From: Minisyncoccota bacterium
GTDB lineage: Bacteria; Patescibacteriota; Minisyncoccia; Phycocordibacterales; DATDWN01
NCBI GenBank assembly: GCA_025450615.1
Contig: JANWHC010000028.1
Location: forward strand, 1 to 38,291
Reading direction: 5' to 3'
Length of the DNA stretch: 38,291 nucleotides
In this document: positions 1-6,426 of the stretch, piece by piece
How the letters are laid out: the number at the start of each line of letters is the position of its first letter
Position numbering within the stretch: the stretch's first letter is position 1
The notes under the pieces: model-generated
Databases searched by the model: none
What the model saw: only the letters and a program-made list of their open reading frames with translations
Told to the model about the DNA's origin: nothing
Made by a program: the position numbers and the translations under genes

Positions 1-282
1 CTCGGGGATTTTCTTGCTGATGAAAAAATACTTTCACCTGATCAAGAATCTTCTCGAAGAATTATCGGTGACCAGGTTCGAGAAATTCTTAACGATCTTC
101 CGGAGAAAGAAAGAAAAATTCTAGAACTTCGCCATGGACTTGTAGATGGTGTCACTCACACTTTGGAAGAAGTAGGGAAGGAGTTCGGAGTTACTCGAGA
201 ACGTATAAGGCAGATCGAGGCCAAGGCACATGAGAAAATCCGTCAGCATGACAAAATAAATAGATTGAGGAATTACTTTTAA
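1..282 (+). CDS. rpoD: RNA polymerase primary sigma factor, C-terminal fragment
   Basis: The first 93 codons are open in frame 1 and end at TAA; the start lies outside the window. The visible part is sigma region 4: LPEKERKILELRHG (4.1) followed by the recognition helix-turn-helix GVTRERIRQIEAKAHEKIR (4.2) and the tail RLRNYF. This domain reads the -35 hexamer and is the best conserved part of the sigma70/RpoD group. The TTGACA-like -35 boxes seen elsewhere in the window fit such a factor. Identification is strong from the RERIRQIE block. The 93 residues cannot separate RpoD from a close group-2 paralogue, but RpoD is the usual single copy in a small genome. Confidence 0.93.
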   Translation, partial: LGDFLADEKILSPDQESSRRIIGDQVREILNDLPEKERKILELRHGLVDGVTHTLEEVGKEFGVTRERIRQIEAKAHEKIRQHDKINRLRNYF

Positions 283-294
283 AAAGAATTTTTG

Positions 295-303
295 TGGTAA
301 GAT
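295..303 (+). promoter_or_regulatory. extended -10 promoter of the zinc-ribbon gene
   Basis: TGGTAAGAT is an extended -10 (TGn plus TAAGAT). Transcription would begin near 310, so the GGAGG at 310-314 would lie at the very 5' end of a roughly 12-nt leader. No good -35 is visible. Confidence 0.4.
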
Positions 304-321
304 AAGTCCGGAGGCATTTTG

Positions 322-510
322 ATGGAAGGTCTGGCTTGCCCTAAATGTGGGGGTATTCTCGTCTGGTGGGATGTTGCTGGTGATTTTGTCTGTAAACTCG
401 GACACCTTTTCTGGACAAACCAAACAGAGGAAACCAAATCTGCTCAAGATCGACTCAGTAAAGAATATGAATCGACCGTTTCTTTACTGTCAGTTCTACG
501 TAAGGCGTAG
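322..510 (+). CDS. small zinc-ribbon protein (62 aa)
   Basis: A short ORF starting at ATG 322, chosen because GGAGG at 310-314 sits 7 nt upstream; the in-frame TTG at 319 is less likely. The N-terminal half holds Cys6-x2-Cys9 and Cys24-x3-His28 around aromatic residues (MEGLACPKCGG ... VCKLGHLFW), a plausible single zinc site of zinc-ribbon type. The C-terminal half is a charged helix. It follows rpoD by 39 nt and is closed by its own hairpin terminator, so it is a one-gene unit. The strong SD sets it apart from the leaderless core genes around it. The family was not recognised; a small nucleic-acid or protein-binding zinc ribbon is the reasonable reading. Confidence 0.65.
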   Translation: MEGLACPKCGGILVWWDVAGDFVCKLGHLFWTNQTEETKSAQDRLSKEYESTVSLLSVLRKA

Positions 511-558
511 GTCTTGTACGGGCGGGGTTTATGGCCCTGCCCCAGCAAGGCTTTTTTC
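511..558 (+). terminator. two-part intrinsic terminator after the zinc-ribbon gene
   Basis: Inner stem GGGCGGGG (520-527) pairs with CCCTGCCC (535-542). An outer stem GTCTTG (511-516) pairs with CAAGGC (546-551) with one G-T pair, directly before TTTTTT (552-557). The stem begins at the base after the stop codon. Confidence 0.75.
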
Positions 559-585
559 GTATCTAAAACATGATATTCTAGGGTT

Positions 586-3516
586 ATGTCGACTATCTTT
601 GACCAAATATTTGAACAGCGATATAAGTCACTAAACAAGGAGCAAAAGGAGGCTGTGGACCACATAGAAGGTCCAGTACTTGTTGTCGCTGGACCCGGAA
701 CGGGAAAAACTACAATTCTAACCTTGCGTATTGCCAATATTTTAAAAAAGACAGACACGCCACCACATGGAATTTTAGCTATAACTTATACTGATGCTGG
801 TGTGAAAGCGATGCGAGAAAAATTACGGGAAGTTATCGGTAATGAGTCTCACGATGTTTATATAAATACTTTCCATGGTTTTGCTTCGAGTATGATTTCA
901 GAATATCAGGATCATTTCTTACGAATTGGGGATTTTCGCCAAATGACAGATGTAGAACAAGAAGGAATGATAAGAGATATAATCTCACGAGCTCAATTTT
1001 CTGAATTAAGACCTCTTGGCAGACCAGATGCTTACGTGACTTCAATAGTAAAAACAATCTCGGAAGCTAAAAGAGATGCCATAACACCTCATTTAGTTCG
1101 AGAAAATGTAAAAAAACAAATTAAAAATATAAAAGCTGACGAGGGAAATATTTCAACTCGTGGAGCAACAAAAGGGCAGCTAAAAGCAGAAGCTTTGGAT
1201 CGTTTGGAAAAACTGGACAAAACAATGCTTTTTGCAGACGTGTACGAGGATTACGAAGAAAAAAAGAAAGCTCAAAAGCTTAGGGACTACGATGATCTCA
1301 TTATTGAACTTTTAGTAACTATGAAGGAAGATAAGTTATTACTTAGACTTATCCAAGAACGTTTTCTGTATGTTTTGGTAGACGAACACCAAGACACCAA
1401 CGATTCTCAGAATTACATAATAAGTTTGATTGCAGAATTTTTCGAGACTCCAAATGTTTTTATTGTTGGAGATGAAAAGCAGGCAGTGTATCGTTTTCAA
1501 GGTGCTTCTGTGGAAAATTTTCTTCTTTTACAAAAGAAATGGCCAAAGATGAAAGTTATCAGTCTCAATACGAATTATCGCTCGCATCAAGACATACTAG
1601 ACGCTACTTTCCAGATGATAGAAAACAACTATAATCCTGGAGAATATTTAGATCTTCGTGTCGAACTAAAATCTGGAAACAAAAAAGATAAGCAACCACT
1701 TGAAATAATCGCCGGAGAAAACACATTGGCAATCGAAAAATATTTAACCGAAGAGCTTATAAAAATTCAGAAAAAAGAACCAGAAGCAACTGTCGCAATT
1801 ATTACTAGAAGAAACAGGGAACTAGAGAGAGTTTTACGTGTTTTAGAGTCGAACAACATTCCTGTTTCATCAGAGAGAAGTGTTGATATCTTTCATCATC
1901 CCGCAGGAATGGTATTTTTTGATTTGATTGAATATGTTACTGATATTTCAAAAATTGACTGCTTAGCTAGAACAATAATTTCTGGAATGTGGGGACTTTC
2001 CTTTACGCAGTCAGTGGAGATGGTCAGAGCTTTGAAGGGTGGAAAAATTTCTGATATCGAGACTATTTTGCCAGCCCTATCAGAAATTAGAAATAAAATG
2101 TTTTCTGACGGTGCTGTAGGAAGTATAGTTTATATTGCAGAGATTTCTGGATTTACTGCACTAGTAGCTCGCGACCCAGCATATGTTCATGTCTGGCGAG
2201 GAATAGTTACTTTGGCTGAATCGCTTTCACGTACTAATCTTATAGATAACCCTACACTTCTTATAAAGGCCATGCTTGAGTATAGGCAATCTGCGGAGTC
2301 TAAACCGGTTAAGGTTTCTGTTGGTGCGCCGGATTTCCAGATTAGGGCTATGACAGCACATGGGTCAAAAGGTCTTGAGTTCGACTTTGTTTTTATGCCG
2401 TACGCTAACGAAGAAGCTTGGGTGGGCAAACCACATGGTTCATCTTTCATTTTGCTTGAAAAGAATGGAAGCTTGCATGATGTAAAAGATATACGAAGGC
2501 TTTTTTATGTCGCTATTACTCGAGCGAGAAAACATGCAGTAATCCTTTACTCTACCCAAGAATCTGACGGAAAGACCCTGACTCCTTTAAGATTTATAAA
2601 TGAGCTTAAAGAAAAAAGTATTTCTCTTAAATCTTTAAAAAGATCAGATCTTTCGCTTGAAATCAATAAAAATACGAAGGAGAAGGAAAGTTCTACTCTT
2701 TTAGTAAATGAAGCAAAAAAAGTTTTAATTGAAAGCGGTCTTTCTGTTACTGCCCTAAACCACTTTTTAGAATGCCCTAGTAAATTTTTGTATGAAAGTG
2801 TTTTGAAATTACCACAAGCGCCAAGTGTTTCAGCTGAGAAAGGAAATGCTATGCATCAAGCTCTGTCTAATGTGTGGGTTAAAAAAGCTCGCGTGTCAAA
2901 AGAAATAGAAAATATTATAAGTGGGACAGTAAAGGAGTATATCGACAAAACTCTCTTATCTCCGGAAGACAAAACTGCTCTAAAAAAAGAACTTACAGAA
3001 AATTCTCCAGTTGTAGCCAAGGCTCTAACTCCACATTTTGATACAAAAGGTACAGTTTCAACTGAAAGATGGGTCGAAGCTAATTTTCCTGCTGAGTACA
3101 AAAAAGAAAAGATAAACATTCGTCTCCACGGAAAACTTGATTCTATGATAGACAACGGAAACACAGTTGAGGTTTTTGATTATAAAACCAGAAAAGCCAT
3201 GACTGTAGCTGCAATAAAAGGTGAGACAAAAAATGATGATGGGGGTTATTTCCGTCAGTTAGTTTTTTATACATTACTTTTACAAAACGATTCTTGGTGG
3301 AGGAGCAAAAAAAGTACCACTTCCTTAGTTTTTGTTACTCCGGACGAAAAAGGCAGATGTCCAATAATAACCTTACCAGTTGAAAATAGCGATGTTATAA
3401 ATCTGAAAGCAGAAATACAATCTGTTGTAGATAGCGTTTGGAGTCAGGAAATAACTACTTCTTACTGTGAGGATAAAGACTGCAAGTATTGTGCTTATCG
3501 TATGCTTATAAATTAG
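586..3516 (+). CDS. UvrD/PcrA-like superfamily 1 helicase fused to a RecB-type PD-(D/E)XK nuclease
   Basis: A 976-residue two-part enzyme. The N-terminal 650 residues carry the SF1A helicase motifs in order: Q motif LNKEQKEAVD (16-25), Walker A VAGPGTGKTT (34-43), Walker B DEHQD (266-270), motif III VGDEKQAVYRFQGA, motif IV LNTNYRS, motif V TAHGSKGLEFDFVF and motif VI RRLFYVAITRARK. The C-terminal part matches the PD-(D/E)XK family: GKLDSMID, VEVFDYKTRK and the trailing GGYFRQLVFYTLLLQ. It has the cysteine arrangement of AddB/Cas4-type iron-sulfur nucleases: one Cys in ECPSKF at the domain start and three at the very end (YCEDKDCKYC). The likely role is processing of DNA ends or recombinational repair. 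It overlaps the convergent downstream gene by 4 nt. The start has no clear SD. Confidence 0.9.
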   Translation: MSTIFDQIFEQRYKSLNKEQKEAVDHIEGPVLVVAGPGTGKTTILTLRIANILKKTDTPPHGILAITYTDAGVKAMREKLREVIGNESHDVYINTFHGFASSMISEYQDHFLRIGDFRQMTDVEQEGMIRDIISRAQFSELRPLGRPDAYVTSIVKTISEAKRDAITPHLVRENVKKQIKNIKADEGNISTRGATKGQLKAEALDRLEKLDKTMLFADVYEDYEEKKKAQKLRDYDDLIIELLVTMKEDKLLLRLIQERFLYVLVDEHQDTNDSQNYIISLIAEFFETPNVFIVGDEKQAVYRFQGASVENFLLLQKKWPKMKVISLNTNYRSHQDILDATFQMIENNYNPGEYLDLRVELKSGNKKDKQPLEIIAGENTLAIEKYLTEELIKIQKKEPEATVAIITRRNRELERVLRVLESNNIPVSSERSVDIFHHPAGMVFFDLIEYVTDISKIDCLARTIISGMWGLSFTQSVEMVRALKGGKISDIETILPALSEIRNKMFSDGAVGSIVYIAEISGFTALVARDPAYVHVWRGIVTLAESLSRTNLIDNPTLLIKAMLEYRQSAESKPVKVSVGAPDFQIRAMTAHGSKGLEFDFVFMPYANEEAWVGKPHGSSFILLEKNGSLHDVKDIRRLFYVAITRARKHAVILYSTQESDGKTLTPLRFINELKEKSISLKSLKRSDLSLEINKNTKEKESSTLLVNEAKKVLIESGLSVTALNHFLECPSKFLYESVLKLPQAPSVSAEKGNAMHQALSNVWVKKARVSKEIENIISGTVKEYIDKTLLSPEDKTALKKELTENSPVVAKALTPHFDTKGTVSTERWVEANFPAEYKKEKINIRLHGKLDSMIDNGNTVEVFDYKTRKAMTVAAIKGETKNDDGGYFRQLVFYTLLLQNDSWWRSKKSTTSLVFVTPDEKGRCPIITLPVENSDVINLKAEIQSVVDSVWSQEITTSYCEDKDCKYCAYRMLIN

Positions 3517-4226
3517 TTTAACAATGCATCTAACACAGCTTTAAGATTCTCATAAGGCTGCGCTCCACTAAATACAGTTTTTGTTCCGTCTTTAGTAATA
3601 AGTATGGAGTTAGGTGTTCCTCTAGCGCCTGAGTTTACAGCATCTGTGTAGTCAGCTTTGACTTTGTCTTCATATCGACCCTCTGTTAGACATTTATTAA
3701 ATGCTGTTACATCAACACCGACTTGTCCGGCTAGTTTAGGAAGTTGTGCTGGATCTAGTGAGTTGTTTGAGTTTGTCGTTGCGTAGATCAAATCCAAGTA
3801 TTGCCAGAATTTTTCTGATCCACCAAGCTCGTTTACACACTCTGTTGCCTCAGCTTCCTTTTGAGCTTTTGGGTGGAGGCTGTCGATAGGGAAATGTCGG
3901 TAAACCCAAGCCACTTTTCCTGAACTACCGTATTCGTTTATTACTCGGTGTAAAGTTGTGTGAAATTGCTTACAGTATGGGCATTCTGTATCGGAATACT
4001 CTACAATGATTACCTCTGCATTTGGATTGCCCAAGATATGGTCTTCTGCTCCTAGTTGCCTCATATTTACTGCTAAAGCAGTAGGCTGGTTGCCAGTAAC
4101 CGGCTCATTATTCATCTTTGTATTTGAGTAATACAAAGATACTGCAACAAGTGCTCCGGCCAAGACGATAGCTATAGGCACAGATAGTTTTTCCAAGGCG
4201 CTTTTTTGTGGTGTTGTGGGTTCCAA
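3513..4226 (-). CDS. membrane-anchored DsbA-like thioredoxin-fold protein
   Basis: A 237-residue protein with one N-terminal transmembrane segment (about residues 15-33, IAIVLAGALVAVSLYY) and an outside-facing DsbA/thioredoxin domain. The active site CPYC lies at 82-85 in YSDTECPYCKQFH, and the cis-proline loop is GARGTPNSILI. This is the thioredoxin_4/BdbD-like layout used for oxidative folding of exported proteins. The start codon is TTG at 4226: no in-frame ATG precedes the membrane segment, and a TTTAAT box ends 9 nt upstream. It converges on the helicase-nuclease gene, with stop codons overlapping. No DsbB or VKOR partner is in the window, so the direction of the redox reaction is an inference. 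Confidence 0.85.
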   Translation of the reverse strand: MEPTTPQKSALEKLSVPIAIVLAGALVAVSLYYSNTKMNNEPVTGNQPTALAVNMRQLGAEDHILGNPNAEVIIVEYSDTECPYCKQFHTTLHRVINEYGSSGKVAWVYRHFPIDSLHPKAQKEAEATECVNELGGSEKFWQYLDLIYATTNSNNSLDPAQLPKLAGQVGVDVTAFNKCLTEGRYEDKVKADYTDAVNSGARGTPNSILITKDGTKTVFSGAQPYENLKAVLDALLN

Positions 4227-4256
4227 TTTGTTTAAATTAAATGCTAAATAAACTTA

Positions 4257-4265
4257 TGCTATGAT
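4257..4265 (+). promoter_or_regulatory. extended -10 of uppP, leaderless start
   Basis: TGCTATGAT (TGn plus TATGAT) ends 8 nt before the ATG at 4274, so the transcript would begin at or next to the start codon. No SD is present. Confidence 0.55.
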
Positions 4266-4273
4266 TCTACTAT

Positions 4274-5074
4274 ATGAGTCACTTAGTCGCAATTATACTC
4301 GGCTTTGTCGAAGGAGCAACAGAATTCATACCCGTCTCTTCTACTGGCCATCTTATTATTGTTAGGCAAATTTTTGGCGAAAACAACCTAGGCGGTTTGG
4401 CTTTCGATGCGATTTTACAAATGGCTACCACCTTTTCTCTAATCGCTTATTTCTGGAAGGATATTTTTGGGCTTATCGTGACTTTTTTAAATCTAATATC
4501 TAAAAGATCTTTATACCAGTCTGAAAGAACAAAACTTTACGCGATAGTTTTAGGTACAATTCCCGCAGTAATTTTTGGAATTCTTTTAGAAACTTACATG
4601 GATACGGTTTTTCGTAATGTTCAGTTGGTAGCAATAACTTTAATTTTAGGGAGTATTTTATTTTGGTTTGCGGAAAAGTTCGGTAAAGGAGATAAAATTC
4701 TCTCGATAGGGAGGGGAGTCATGATTGGCTTTTTCCAGTGTTTAGCACTAATTCCCGGTATTTCAAGATCTGGGGCAACTATTTCCGGAGGATTACTTTT
4801 GGGACTAGAGAAAGACGAAGCTGTCAGGTTTAGTTTTCTTTTATCAATCCCTGTTTTACTTGGTGCAGGTCTAAAAAAACTTTTTGAAGTTAGGAGTGAA
4901 ATTTTTACAACAGACTTTGGTTCAGCACTACTTTTAGGTTCTATTGTAGCTTTTGTGGTAGGTCTACTTTCTATAAACTTTCTTGTTAAATATTTAAGAA
5001 ACCATAGTTTAAAAGTTTTCATTTGGTACAGAATAGCCTTGGCCTTCATTATCCTAATTGCAGTTGGTTTTTAG
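4274..5074 (+). CDS. uppP: undecaprenyl-diphosphate phosphatase
   Basis: A 266-residue multi-pass membrane protein of the BacA/UppP family. It dephosphorylates undecaprenyl diphosphate to regenerate the lipid carrier for peptidoglycan and other wall polymers. Both signature blocks are present: EGATEFIPVSSTGHLI (13-28, with the conserved Glu residues and His26) and PGISRSGATISGG (161-173, with the essential Arg165). Length matches the family (about 265-280). It is transcribed divergently from the DsbA-like gene, with a -10 close to the ATG. It fits with the peptidoglycan genes at the other end of the window (mrdA, mre genes, mraZ-rsmH). Confidence 0.95.
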   Translation: MSHLVAIILGFVEGATEFIPVSSTGHLIIVRQIFGENNLGGLAFDAILQMATTFSLIAYFWKDIFGLIVTFLNLISKRSLYQSERTKLYAIVLGTIPAVIFGILLETYMDTVFRNVQLVAITLILGSILFWFAEKFGKGDKILSIGRGVMIGFFQCLALIPGISRSGATISGGLLLGLEKDEAVRFSFLLSIPVLLGAGLKKLFEVRSEIFTTDFGSALLLGSIVAFVVGLLSINFLVKYLRNHSLKVFIWYRIALAFIILIAVGF

Positions 5075-5090
5075 TTTGTTATTATTAATT

Positions 5091-5199
5091 ATGGAGGTGA
5101 CGATCGTACATTCTTAACCATAACCAGTAGATCAGCCGTTTCCATCGTCCAAGATAACTCTACCCTGAGGAGGGCCAACTCTCCTCAGGGTTTAATTTT
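5091..5199 (+). terminator. orphan short unit ending in an intrinsic terminator downstream of uppP
   Basis: ACCCTGAGGA (5162-5171) pairs perfectly with TCCTCAGGGT (5182-5191) and is followed by TTTAATTTT. It can end uppP transcription, though it lies 90 nt past the stop. The space before it holds ATGGAGGTGA at 5091: an SD-like GGAGGTGA with no start codon at normal spacing, and an 8-codon ORF from the ATG itself. Nothing more can be assigned. Confidence 0.7.
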
Positions 5200-5240
5200 G
5201 TCTAAAATATCCTTATTTTAAGCCATGTTTTAGGTAGAGT

Positions 5241-5277
5241 TTGACAGTTGACAGAAAATATGCGGATATGCTAAGGT
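5241..5277 (+). promoter_or_regulatory. promoter of the 5319 mini-ORF unit
   Basis: Two TTGACA hexamers lie in tandem as a direct repeat of TTGACAG (5241-5246 and 5248-5253). The second is 18 nt from an extended -10, TGCTAAGGT (-10 at 5272-5277). Transcription would start near 5284. Confidence 0.5.
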
Positions 5278-5318
5278 ATAAGGGTACTCGATCGACAACC
5301 CTTTTCAAAGGAGTCACG

Positions 5319-5372
5319 ATGAGGCGTTCCTTCCTGATGGGCCAGATGGCCAAATATTTCGTTTCCGACTGA
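5319..5372 (+). CDS. 17-residue mini-ORF with strong SD
   Basis: AAAGGAG at 5307-5313 is followed 5 nt later by ATG and 17 codons (MRRSFLMGQMAKYFVSD) ending in TGA. It has its own promoter upstream and a GC-rich structured stretch and terminator downstream, so it may be a leader peptide, a small protein, or an incidental ORF in a short RNA. No homologue was recognised. Codon choice (GGC, CTG, GCC) differs from neighbouring core genes. Confidence 0.35.
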   Translation: MRRSFLMGQMAKYFVSD

Positions 5373-5429
5373 CGTCGCCGCCGGCCAGCCCGCGGTTCGG
5401 CCCAGCAGATGCTGGCGCCGCGAGCTGCC
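5373..5429. other. very GC-rich structured segment
   Basis: This stretch is strikingly GC-rich inside an AT-rich region. Bases 5392-5421 can fold into one hairpin: GCGG, then GGCCCAGCA, loop GA, TGCTGG and GCCGC. The reading frame of the mini-ORF stays open past its TGA through this segment, but runs into the terminator, so coding is not favoured. Confidence 0.4.
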
Positions 5430-5464
5430 AAAGGCCCAGGGAGTAATCCCCGGGCCTTTTCTTT
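5430..5464 (+). terminator. intrinsic terminator of the mini-ORF unit
   Basis: AAAGGCCC (5430-5437) pairs with GGGCCTTT (5452-5459), extended by an inner GGG/CCC, and is followed by TTTTCTTTT. It may also serve the minus-strand exonuclease gene, which ends at 5468, only weakly because the opposite strand has a short T run. Confidence 0.75.
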
Positions 5465-5467
5465 TAT

Positions 5468-6049
5468 TTAGACAAGACTTTGAGTTTTAACTTCAGCAGT
5501 CGGTTCCCAATGCCTCGTATCAAGTTTTACTTCTTTCATAAAAGGTCCTTCTTTGTAGATAAGTTTCTTATTTTTCATAGCGTATTCGTAAACGTCCTTG
5601 GTAATTTTCACATCATCTAAACAGTATTTTTTTATTTTTTCAATTTCACCTTCCCGCCACCACTTCACAGCGTCTAAACCATCACCACTTTTGTTTATTC
5701 CAAAAGTGCCGACTGCAATATTGTCTAGCTTTAACCATTTTCCAGAAGTGTTTTTTATTTCTTTAAAAACATCGAGCGAACGAATATCCTTCAAATCCCC
5801 AAGTCCTGCTTTTTTGTAATATTTGTTTAAAAGTGGAATATCAAAGTATTCACCGTTGAAAGTTATAAGTAAGTCTGCCTTTTTTATAAACTCCCACATT
5901 TTAGGGAACTCTTCTTCGAGAAAGGTATGGTATTTGTCAGTTTCGTAGTCGTAAAGTCCAACTAGTGAGATATCTAAATCAATCGGGTCTCTTGATCCAA
6001 CATCTTGGAAAATATTTTTTGTCTCAATATCAAATACAACCTTTTTCAT
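5468..6049 (-). CDS. DEDD-family 3'-5' exonuclease (YprB/RNase_H_2-like)
   Basis: A 193-residue protein with the RNase H-like exonuclease motifs: FDIETK at residues 6-11 (Exo I, D and E), LLITFNGEYFDIPLL (Exo II, N-G-x2-F-D) and YCLDDVKITKDVY (Exo III, Y-x3-D). This matches the stand-alone YprB-like nuclease family that degrades nucleic acid from 3' ends. The substrate cannot be read from the sequence. The start ATG has TATACT ending 6 nt upstream (5'-TATACTGGCTGTATG) and a TTGCGA box 16 nt before that, predicting a leaderless mRNA. The -35 box overlaps the left arm of the inverted-repeat element at 6080. Confidence 0.85.
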   Translation of the reverse strand: MKKVVFDIETKNIFQDVGSRDPIDLDISLVGLYDYETDKYHTFLEEEFPKMWEFIKKADLLITFNGEYFDIPLLNKYYKKAGLGDLKDIRSLDVFKEIKNTSGKWLKLDNIAVGTFGINKSGDGLDAVKWWREGEIEKIKKYCLDDVKITKDVYEYAMKNKKLIYKEGPFMKEVKLDTRHWEPTAEVKTQSLV

Positions 6050-6079
6050 ACAGCCAGTATAACAGTAGATTTTGTAGTC

Positions 6080-6248
6080 GCAAAGTTTTTTCTCACTGTA
6101 AATTTTCAGAGCACGTATAAAAATTCCGGCGAATTTTTATACTCTTGTCCTCACCCCAAAGCATGGCTCCGTCAAGAACGGGTGCCTTGACGGAGCCATG
6201 CTTTGGGGTTGCGGAGTCTCTGAAAATTTACTGTTCAACAAACTTTGC
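6080..6248. repeat. element A: nested inverted-repeat element with two perfect internal hairpins
   Basis: Outer arms of about 31 bp (6080-6111 and 6218-6248) are inverted repeats with few mismatches, ending in GCAAAG/CTTTGC. Inside lie a 12-bp perfect hairpin with GTATAAAAATTC as its left arm (6115-6142, 4-nt loop) and a perfect 23-bp hairpin (6154-6176 with 6186-6208, 9-nt loop AACGGGTGC). No ORF of note is inside. The layout resembles a non-autonomous mobile element or a large cruciform or RNA structure. No target-site duplication is obvious. Confidence 0.8.
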
Positions 6249-6250
6249 AT

Positions 6251-6426
6251 AACTAGTTTTTGTCGAATTAAGATTTTTGGAAGACCGTGCAGGCCTTGAG
6301 CACGGTTTTGTCAAAGTCCGAACGAAGTGAGGTTCATTGACAAATCAAGGCCGAGCACAAAGAGAGCGGCGCGCCGGTGCAAGCGAACGGTCTGGAAAAA
6401 AGCTTAATGAGTAAGAAAACTAGTTT
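6251..6426. repeat. element B: second nested inverted-repeat element, overlapping the hisS stop
   Basis: Imperfect outer arms lie at 6251-6288 and 6387-6426; both begin AACTAGTTTT and reach AGACCGT when read inward. Inside, GGCCTTGA (6292-6299) pairs with TCAAGGCC (6345-6352), and TTTGTCAA (6307-6314) pairs with TTGACAAA (6337-6344). A loop between them contains GAACGAAGTGAGG. An alternative pairing is ACCGTGC with GCACGGT. The right arm includes the stop codon of hisS, so the structure may end hisS transcription, although no T run follows. Confidence 0.65.

Noticed and set aside
4621..5049. 142-codon ORF antisense to uppP
   Set aside because: Low-complexity shadow composition, no start signals, and uppP on the other strand is certain.
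5373..5470. In-frame continuation of the 17-codon ORF past TGA into an arginine-rich stretch
   Set aside because: It would need TGA read-through and would run through the terminator; other genes in the window (for example those ending at 21057 and 27612) use TGA as stop.
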